A DNA stretch of 64,000 bases from Limonium bicolor (lineage: Eukaryota; Streptophyta; Magnoliopsida; Caryophyllales; Plumbaginaceae). Position numbers and translations under genes: made by a program. Positions within the stretch are counted from its first letter, which is position 1; every line of letters begins with the position of its first letter. The stretch is from positions 1 to 64,000 of the forward strand of contig JAIOTZ010000272.1 of the NCBI GenBank assembly GCA_023374045.1, written 5' to 3'. The notes beneath the pieces were generated by a model, which saw nothing but the letters and a program-made list of their open reading frames with translations, was not told the origin of the DNA and ran no database searches. This document shows, piece by piece, positions 57,250-64,000 of the stretch.

Positions 57250-57401
57250 AAAATATGAAATGATTTATGTTTTTGTACGTGTCAGGTAATGTTGTTAGTA
57301 GAATGTAGACTGAAACATCATCTTAACTGTTATTGTTATGCATCATAGTATTTATGTTATGAGTTTAACTGATGAAAATGCTTTATGATTTTTTTTTGCA
57401 G
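57250..57401 (+). other. Spacer or intron between TNP2 end and next CACTA exon
   Basis: AT-rich, ends with T-run and GCAG acceptor at 57398-57401. No gene. Confidence 0.5.
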
Positions 57402-59344
57402 TGGATGATCACCCTATGGATGACCCCGTTGGACGGCTTATCTCGACTGGAGAACCTGAGCCACAGCCGAATAGACCAAGTAAGAGGGTCACGAGAGGAG
57501 AAGAAGAATAAGAAGGACCAGTTAGCAGTACACGAGACTAAGGCTGGCCCTTCACAGCAAACCGAAGAGGAGTCGGTTGTGCCACCAGAGGCGAAGAAGC
57601 AGAAGAAGAGAGGTGCAACACGTGGGCTGAAGGCTAACAAGGGCCCTCCTACAAAACCGGTCGACTTCAATCAATTCAACCAGCCCCATGGAAATTGGAA
57701 GAATGACTTCACCGCTTACGGTAGCCATTTGATGAAGTCATATTGCAACATAAACCACAGCTGGAAGGAAGTGCCTCAATCATTGAAGGATACTATGTTT
57801 CAGCGTCTTCAGGTAAATCTCTACATTATTACTATGATCTTTTGTGAAAAAATAGAACATTATGTTTACTTTACTAACTGAATGATCATGTACGTAGTCT
57901 CGTTTCTCCGTGGATCCCGCACTTAAAAAGGATGTGCTATCAGCGATGTCGAAACAGTTCCGGGACCACAAGAATAAGTTGGCTGACAAGTTCATCTACA
58001 AGATGCCTACTCCAAAAGATCCAGATGATCCAGATCATGGTGGAGACGGTGAGAGACCACCATGGGAGGTTTACGAGGGCATAACAGAAGAGCAATGGTT
58101 ACAATTTGTTGAGAGGCGTCACATACCGGAGTTCCAGGTGCACTTTATTGTCATACATACATAAATTAATCTTAATTTCTTATGTTTTTTTGTGTTCAAT
58201 TTCACTTAACATGATCCCATTAATTTATGCAGGCTCTCCGTGCGAAACAACAAGCAAATGCTACAAGAAGAATCTGTACCCTCACCACTTAGGTGGAAAA
58301 GTATTGCTCAAAGGGTACCAGAATGGAGAAAAAGGGATATCTGCCCACGGATGGCTCATTGGATGCCAGTGGCAGAAGAATGAAAGTGTGGGAGTTAAGC
58401 ACATCCGAAGAACTCTACTCCCGAAAATCCTCAATATGATGAAGCCACGAGAGCAGTTATTGCTCAAATGGTAAGTGATATCATTTCATTTTCAGTCAAA
58501 CTGTTCATTCCTTTGTATATGAACTTATATTAAACTAATAACTGTATTTGTGTGTTATATTAGGGTGAATTAAGCTCTCAGCTCACCCAGGGCACCTGGA
58601 CCTCACAGAGGAATGATGATCCTCTTACACGCGCTCTTGGTAAGAAGGATCATCCAGGTCGTGCCATTGGGTTTGGTGGGCACGTTGGTATCCGCCAGGC
58701 ATTTGGCGCACCCGGGTCCAGAATCAGCCAGGGACAGTCGATTAGCTACGAGGAGCACCTGAGAGCGTTGGCTGAGATGGAGCAGAGGATTACTCAGAAC
58801 GTCGACGAGAGGATCGCTCAGGCTATATCAAGGATTCAGCCACAGCAGCATGAAAGCCAAGAGGTTTCTCGACCACCAGTTGATCAGTCACCCATTCAGC
58901 AGCAGAGTGCACCGGTAGTGAGAAGTAGTGTCCACTCGGCTGATCCGTTCCCTATGCATCTCTACAGGTTAGACTAACATTTCAATTGAGTACATGACGA
59001 TTATGATTTTTAACTTGATCGGTAATATCATCATAGAAGAATTCACAATTTTTATCTAAACAAGTTCCACATAACACTCAGGCACCCACTGAGTGCCATC
59101 TGTTTTTACAAATTGGAGTCGAAGAGGTCATGGTTGCATGGGGAAAACTTTTCCCCTCTCGTCCAAGTGATATTGTGCACGGTGAACCACTCCGACATTA
59201 CCATGCACGAGTGCTTCTAGACGAATTTGTTGCAGAGCATGCTGACGTCGGTTACCGGTGCCGATCCCACAAAGACCTACCTTGCGTTCTGCACAAACTG
59301 CGACAGTGCAGTGGCCTGCACGATTGGTCAGACTCCCTGGGCAG
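57402..59344 (+). pseudogene. CACTA-encoded Transposase_24-type protein, five predicted exons
   Basis: Exons by GT-AG sites: 57402-57812, 57898-58137, 58233-58470, 58564-58967, 59082-59344. Recognisable parts: Lys-rich start (KKQKKRGATRGLKANKGPPT), a region typical of Plant_transposase Ptta/En-Spm proteins (NPQYDEATRAVIAQM, then DPLTRALGKKDHPGRAIGFG), a Gln-rich coiled segment (MEQRITQNVDERIAQAISRI), and a DUF8039-like part (CHLFLQIGVEEVMVAWGKLF, PLRHYHARVLLDEFVAEH). Small indels break several exons and a TGA interrupts exon 3. Such proteins bind subterminal repeats in well-studied CACTA elements; that role here is inferred. Confidence 0.7.
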
Positions 59345-59422
59345 GTATTACTCTTAACCGTTGCTATAAAACTATTGGTGTACCATCTTGCATCCATATG
59401 CTTAATTAGACTAATATCATAG

Positions 59423-60750
59423 GATATGACCCCACCGAAGACTGATAAGGGCAAAGGAAAAAGAATTGTCACACCTGTGCAATCAAAGGCATCCACAAAT
59501 TTTGTGCTTAGACCTGCTTGGTGGAGAGAAGAGAATATTGGCCAGCTTGTCGACCAATATGCAGATTCTGCATTCCTCGTTGTTGGTGCTACCACCGGAT
59601 AGTGATTCCCTCATTGTGGAAGATCCCGAGCGGATATTTCACTATATAGTTCAAGGAGAAGATATACATCGATTTGGGATGTATATGTCCGACTTCGAGG
59701 AGTGCTTCAGGAGGGATTGGTTGAATGTGTCGATTATCAAGTCGGCCGCCATGTGAGTGACTTCTACCTATTTATATTTTGAATTCATTGATTGGTGATG
59801 AATTAGATGTTTGAATAAAAAGTTAATGACTAATGATATTGCCTCATAGGTGGGTGCATGATAAGGATCACTGTCTATGAAGATCACAGATTTGGATTCC
59901 TGGTCCTGCTGTGTGCAGTGAAGTCCAGATGACAAGTGATCCGCAAGGCCTTATGCAATATAGACGAATGCCCTCTTTGAATGTTCGAACAAGTCATTTG
60001 TTATGCTGCCATATCATTCAGAGTATGATATTTGACTATTTCTCTAGTATATCTAAACATATAGTTTGTGTTAGTTGCTTTATGATTTCAAACATTGTTT
60101 ATTTGTGGACGAGTCATTGTCATTGCTTGTGCTGGTGGGGGAAAGCACCCACGAATCTTGCAATTTGACTCACTTGGTGCGGGTGCCAGAGACCGAAGAT
60201 CTCCCCGCAATACTGGGGTAATTATTTTGTTATCGTAAACAACAATTATTATTACTTAACATTAATGTTTCATAACTTGCTACTGATGCTTAAAACTATA
60301 TATATTGCTGCTGGTATATAGTTCCATGAGAGCTGCATTAAGACTCCAGGGTATAACAATGAAGAGTAACATCCCTTGGAACACTGTCAAGGTACTCTAT
60401 CAATTGATAAATTTGTGTGATAATGTTTTTAAACTTGTTAAAACTGTCAATATGTGCGTTTGTATAGTGTCCGGTGTAGCCTGGGGGTTCAGAATGTGGA
60501 TACTATGTCATGAGATTCATGAGTGACATAGTAGGAGCGGCAAGCCTTTTACCAGAGCACTCGTTAGACATGGTAACATTCTTTGAAAGTTTCAGTTATG
60601 CTCTTTACATGTTGTTAGACTTGTACATTTTAGATTAATGTTCATTTTTTTTCAAGGCTTACGAAGAAGTGTTCAAAGGTGGTCAGTTGATGATGCTCAA
60701 ATTGTTGAGATGCTTGAGGAATGGTCGAGTTTTCGTCTGCACAGTTTAAT
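59423..60750 (+). pseudogene. CACTA-encoded C48 (Ulp1-like) cysteine protease domain, broken
   Basis: Exons begin after AATATCATAG (59422). Basic linker MTPPKTDKGKGKRIVTPVQS is followed by RPAWWREENIGQLVDQYADS and SLIVEDPERIFHYIVQGEDI. The peptidase core comes next: SHWSLLVLVG with the catalytic His near 60116 (one base lost), QFDSLG with the Asp at about 60161-60171, and PGGSECGYYVMRFMSDIVG with the Cys near 60498. TAG replaces a codon at about 60476-60478. All three catalytic positions can be identified. Ulp1 enzymes cleave SUMO or SUMO-like tags; many plant transposons carry such domains with unknown purpose. Probably the C-terminal part of the preceding protein. Confidence 0.72.
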
Positions 60751-61069
60751 GAATTGATGATCATGAAGATGTTTTTTTGAACTTTTTTTAGTATGTAAAT
60801 GTAACTCTGTACACTTGTGGATGGTGTAATGGTAGATTTGAATTGTATTGGTGTTTTTTATTTGTAATGAAAGTGTGAATTGCATTGGTTTTGTTAACTC
60901 TCAAATTGTGGTGCGTCGTTGGTATTAATTGGGAGCTTTTATAACTTTTAAATGTGTGCTGGAGCTCCCTGTATGGATGAAGCATTATTACAGGTCTGAT
61001 TGAACCAAATGTGGTGAATATATATATATATAAAAGCTGGGATGGAAAAAAACAAAAAAAAAATATACT
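60751..61069 (+). other. Non-coding end of the CACTA transcript region
   Basis: AT-rich with TATATATATATA near 61018-61031 and A-runs. No gene. Confidence 0.5.
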
Positions 61070-61321
61070 ATCTCGGCGGTTGTTACCCAAGATAGGCCCC
61101 GGTTGAGGGTATTGACCATGGGTCTATCTCGGGGTTCTTAGAGAACACCGCCGAGATAGACCCTGGTCAATCTCACCAACGTCAATCCCAGGGGCCTATC
61201 TCGGCGGTTGTTCCCTAAGAACCGCCGAGTAGGTACCTCATTCGGCGGTTCTATTTCGGCGGTTAACACCGCCGAAATAGGCCCATTGGAACCGCCGAAA
61301 TAGGCCTTTTTTCTACTAGTG
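61070..61321 (+). repeat. CACTA subterminal repeats and terminal inverted repeat
   Basis: Short motif CGGCGGTT or AACCGCCGA occurs about nine times in both orientations within 250 bp, often with TAGGCC or TAGACC attached. The last bases, TTCTACTAGTG, are the inverted CACTA terminus. Subterminal repeats of this kind are binding sites for the element's DNA-binding protein in known CACTA elements. Confidence 0.88.
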
Positions 61322-61885
61322 ATAAGCTTATCATCTTCATGATTATATAAGGACAAGAATAATTAATAAGGTTAGGACACGTGTTTCACCCTCATTGGTT
61401 CCAACTGTTGTCGAATGATAAAGTGACACCTAGGGAGTTTAGTCATTAATGAAGACGACACAAGGCTTCTCTTGATTGGACCATGTGTAACTAATCATCT
61501 CTTGACACCTCAACGCTTACATCATCATTATGTCATGCCAACACATCACTGCATCATCACTCATCATAACGCCTCATCTCACTGCATCATCACTACACTG
61601 CATCCAATGCATCATCATCATGGTCAAAGTTGACCATTGACCAAGGTTTGACCATTGTCCAATGTTTGACCGAGGTTAGACCAAGGTTGACCAAGGTTTG
61701 ACCACATTGACGGGGCTTTTTGACCTCTAAATAACTTCCTGAAATTTCAGTGTTTTCTGGGACTTTCTAAATTAGGGTTTCTCCAGGTTTCTTGGTTGAT
61801 TCCCGACCACTAGGGTTTCCTGGTGTTATCTAATAATTCCTATGGAACTATGGTTTCCTTAGGGTTACAAAATTCAGGTATTACA
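61322..61885 (-). repeat. 3' LTR fragment of element G (LTR 5' end, U3 side)
   Basis: Right end on the plus strand is AGGTATTACA at 61876-61885; on the minus strand the LTR starts TGTAATACCTGAATTTTG, unlike the TGAAATACCCC family. Contains a dense cluster of TTGACC motifs and a G-box ACACGTGT at 61377-61384. ATCATC-rich simple sequence at 61530-61620. No coding. Confidence 0.8.
61622..61740. promoter_or_regulatory. Cluster of W-box (TTGAC) motifs in U3 of element G
   Basis: Nine TTGAC cores in about 115 bp, eight on the plus strand and one inverted, most as TTGACC. W-boxes bind WRKY transcription factors. Position about 150-265 bp inside the LTR on its U3 side fits a promoter-proximal enhancer. 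Confidence 0.65.
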
Positions 61886-62298
61886 TTCTCCCCCCGTTAA
61901 ACAAAGCTTCGTCCCCGAAGCTTAACTCACCTCACAGTCACATCACATAACAATAAGACTTATCAACATTTTTCTCCACTATACGCATTATATCCACATA
62001 ACAACACAAAGATTCTTAACCACCACAAATAATTCACCACTTAAAGTGACAACATTCACTACATATAATAACAATCTATCTACTTCAGATAATTCACCAC
62101 ATGGCATAAGATAATAATTTAGATCATATAAACATGCCAAACACTTTAAGTGTCATATTGCATCAATCTTCAATATTAATATCAAACTACTCAATTACTT
62201 CTCCACTAATCAACACCTACGTCTTACTCCACCACACTTCCACTGCGCTACTCTGATCTAATTTTTCGTGATCACTTACAGGAAGCTTCAGGAATCCT

Positions 62299-62386
62299 CC
62301 AACCCTGCCATGGTCAGTGCCAGTGTTGAACTATCCTTCCACCTCAATTTGTGTTCAGTTTCCCTTGATCTGACCAGGATCAAGGT
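62299..62386 (-). ncRNA. Conserved two-hairpin module (copy in G)
   Basis: Hairpin 1 arms CTTGATC (62364-62370) and GATCAAG (62378-62384). Hairpin 2 CTGCCA/TGCCAG (one mismatch) around TGGTCAG at 62305-62323, flanked by CAAC/GTTG. Order and linker as in A and F. Confidence 0.6.
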
Positions 62387-62599
62387 CAACCTTCCACGTC
62401 AGATTCAAGCAATTGCACAATTAAACAAGTTCTAGTATTATCCTAGTATAGCCCCCAATTATCTGCAATCACAACTAATTCCAAACAATCAAACAAATAG
62501 GTAACAAGCAACAAACACAATTCCCATCCCCACGGCTTGTCAAATTTTTAAGCCTAGATTTAATCTTAACTCAGCCAAAGCTCCCTAAAGACCAAACCT

Positions 62600-62611
62600 G
62601 CTCTGATACCA
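62600..62611 (-). promoter_or_regulatory. Primer-binding site of element G
   Basis: Reverse of TGGTATCAGAGC, three bases from the 5' LTR, complementary to initiator tRNA-Met. Confidence 0.9.
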
Positions 62612-62614
62612 CTC

Positions 62615-64000
62615 TGTAACACCCCGGTTTTCACACCCTAATTTATTTATTTTTTGTACAACTTTCTACAATATTTTACAGCGAAGACTAAATAACACCT
62701 AAGCCAAACCGGAGTGCTACCGCCACACCCACACCAACTAGTGTGGATGCTAAGGCTAATCCACCTACAACCTAACTCCCGGAACATGCTCCAAGGAGTT
62801 TGCCACTTACAAATATAAAATTCCTAGCTATGTCGGGCGTTCCCTTGTCCCAAGCTCAAGAGCAATATCACACAAAGATTTAACTTCACTTGCAACCATA
62901 AATCCAAACAACACGAAGGGGTTGCAAAAAATCAGCGAAACTGAGTAACAACCTCATACCTCATATAAATTCATTTTCTCTTTAAAACTCTTTGCATAAC
63001 AAATAAGCATCCAACATCATCACGCAAGCAGAGGAATGTAATAAAGTATATCACACAGAGAGTTTACCTGCCCTTGGATTACCATCACATTCGTACCTCG
63101 TGAATCGTTAAATCTCAACACCCCACTGGAATCACAGAGTGAAATCCACAAATCTCAATTCTCTGGCCCTATGTCCTTAAGTGTGCACACCCCCTAAGGC
63201 TAACCATAGCTCAAAGAGTAGATCATAGGACGACCCCAATTCATTGGTAGGAGTCTAATAATCAGTCGCCAATACGGCAAGCCATAAAATGACTTAATAT
63301 TCAGTTGCTCAAATAGCTTTTCACAATGAGGCTAACCATAGCCTTTATCAACGAGGCTAACCATAGCCTTTCTCAACATCACCATCCAACCAACCAACAA
63401 GTCCACCATCACATAGTATCACACACAATACAATTTCCAACCAACATTCATAATCATGATCAACATAATTAGTAAAACTCTTAAATAGATTCTTCACAAT
63501 TCGTGTAATAATAAGCTCCTTCCATGAATATACCATTCACTCAACCAGAAACGAGCTCAATCTCTTGTCATTCATAAATCAACATTCAACACAAGGATAA
63601 CTCAAAAAATCATTCCCAAAACCTTCCAGAAGAATATTACAACACAATCATCCTTAGAAAGGGGTTAAGATATCCACACCATATTTTCTGATAAATAGTC
63701 AAACCAATATCATACCAACAATTTCAAGGCTAAACCAAGCAACAAAGCACCCCAAAACCATACTTAAACACAATTTCAACCCCACAACAGACTTAAGCAC
63801 AATTTCCTTCTTTCCAAGTTTTAGCACACATATATAACCGTACAGGGCTTCCTATATATTTTACAAACCATCTCTTAAAAATTCAACCACAAGTCTTATT
63901 AGGACTATAATGACCATAGACCATTAAATCCAATAACCAACACCCAATTACACTTATACAAGCTTAAAGAACCTTTAACCCAAATCACTTCCTAATACTT
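62615..64000 (-). repeat. 5' LTR of element G, incomplete at window end
   Basis: Begins TGTAACACCCCGG on the plus strand, the LTR 3' end on the minus strand. AT-rich, no open frame of note. The duplicated phrase GAGGCTAACCATAGCCTTT occurs at about 63329 and 63353. Continues beyond the window. Confidence 0.8.

Larger units (their letters stand above)
56861..61321 (+). mobile_element. 3' portion of a CACTA (En/Spm) transposon
   Basis: Starts mid-gene at the element 2 junction with the end of a TNP2-type transposase, followed by a second intron-containing gene (Transposase_24, DUF8039-like and Ulp1 domains), subterminal repeats and a terminus reading, inverted, CACTAGTAGAAAAAAGG (ends 61321). 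The CACTA end and subterminal repeats identify the superfamily. The 5' half including the other end is missing, lost where element 2 now begins or in the deletion between its two parental insertions. It inserted in the LTR of element G. Confidence 0.88.
61886..62614 (-). other. Internal region of element G (729 bp, non-coding)
   Basis: From the 3' side: polypurine tract as TTCTCCCCCCGTTAAAC, hairpin AAGCTTCG/CGAAGCTT at 61904-61923, an AT-rich stretch, the two-hairpin module at 62299-62386, and the primer site at 62600-62611. No open frame. Confidence 0.8.
61322..64000 (-). mobile_element. Element G: non-autonomous LTR retrotransposon, reverse, incomplete
   Basis: Minus-strand element: partial 3' LTR (61322-61885), a 729-bp internal region (61886-62614) with polypurine tract and initiator-Met primer site, and the 5' LTR from 62615 past the window end. 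The internal region is too short for any retrotransposon protein. The 3' LTR is cut on its left by the CACTA transposon. Confidence 0.85.

Noticed and set aside
59128..59595. 155-aa reverse-strand frame over the CACTA gene
   Set aside because: Shadow of the plus-strand DUF8039-like and linker exons, which show recognisable motifs.

Overview
The window is nuclear DNA from a flowering plant, built almost entirely of transposable elements inserted into one another. Evidence: chromovirus (Ty3/gypsy, Tekay/Del-like) pol genes, LTRs of 4-4.5 kb beginning TGAAATACCCC and ending GGGGTGTTACA, initiator-tRNA-Met primer sites, a CACTA transposon with plant-type introns, LINE tails and a small hAT element. 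I see no intact ordinary host gene, tRNA, rRNA or CRISPR array. Species cannot be told.

Layout. 1-6827: 3' half of a decayed chromovirus (element 1) with its 3' LTR. 6828-9024: two LINE tails in opposite orientation; the second is split by a 325-bp hAT element with a perfect 8-bp target duplication. 9025-23156: element A, two near-identical LTRs of about 4.45 kb around 5.2 kb without recognisable coding (LARD-like). 23157-37200: a host repeat (E), present twice in tandem, interrupted by solo LTR C (TSD GTCCA), which is itself interrupted by reverse solo LTR D (TSD GTGAA), and by an unrelated 1.84-kb LTR (TSD TCTGT). 37251-42568: reverse element F, cut short. 42569-56860: element 2, an LTR-to-LTR chromovirus. 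56861-61321: 3' part of a CACTA transposon with a Transposase_24-type protein and a C48/Ulp1 protease domain. 61322-64000: reverse non-autonomous element G.

The outstanding item is in element 2. Between gag and protease lies a 2-oxoglutarate/Fe(II) dioxygenase of the AlkB family, with the metal ligands and 2OG-binding arginine present. It sits inside what reads as a 1-kb intron: splicing 48010 to 49035 joins Gag to protease in frame and removes AlkB, so alternative splicing could choose between Gag-Pol and an AlkB product. Two further short introns in gag also join in frame. I know of no described plant LTR retrotransposon with this arrangement, but could not search.

A second layer is RNA or DNA structure shared by these elements: palindromic minisatellites with a roughly 72-bp period about 2-2.5 kb into the LTRs; a covarying hairpin just before the polypurine tract in five elements; a second upstream copy of the polypurine motif in three; and a covarying two-hairpin module of about 110 nt in the 3' internal region of non-autonomous elements A, F and G.

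Most reading-frame breaks in element 2, and most differences between the LTRs of A, are one- or two-base indels. This raises the possibility of uncorrected long-read errors, so frameshifts should be read with caution.
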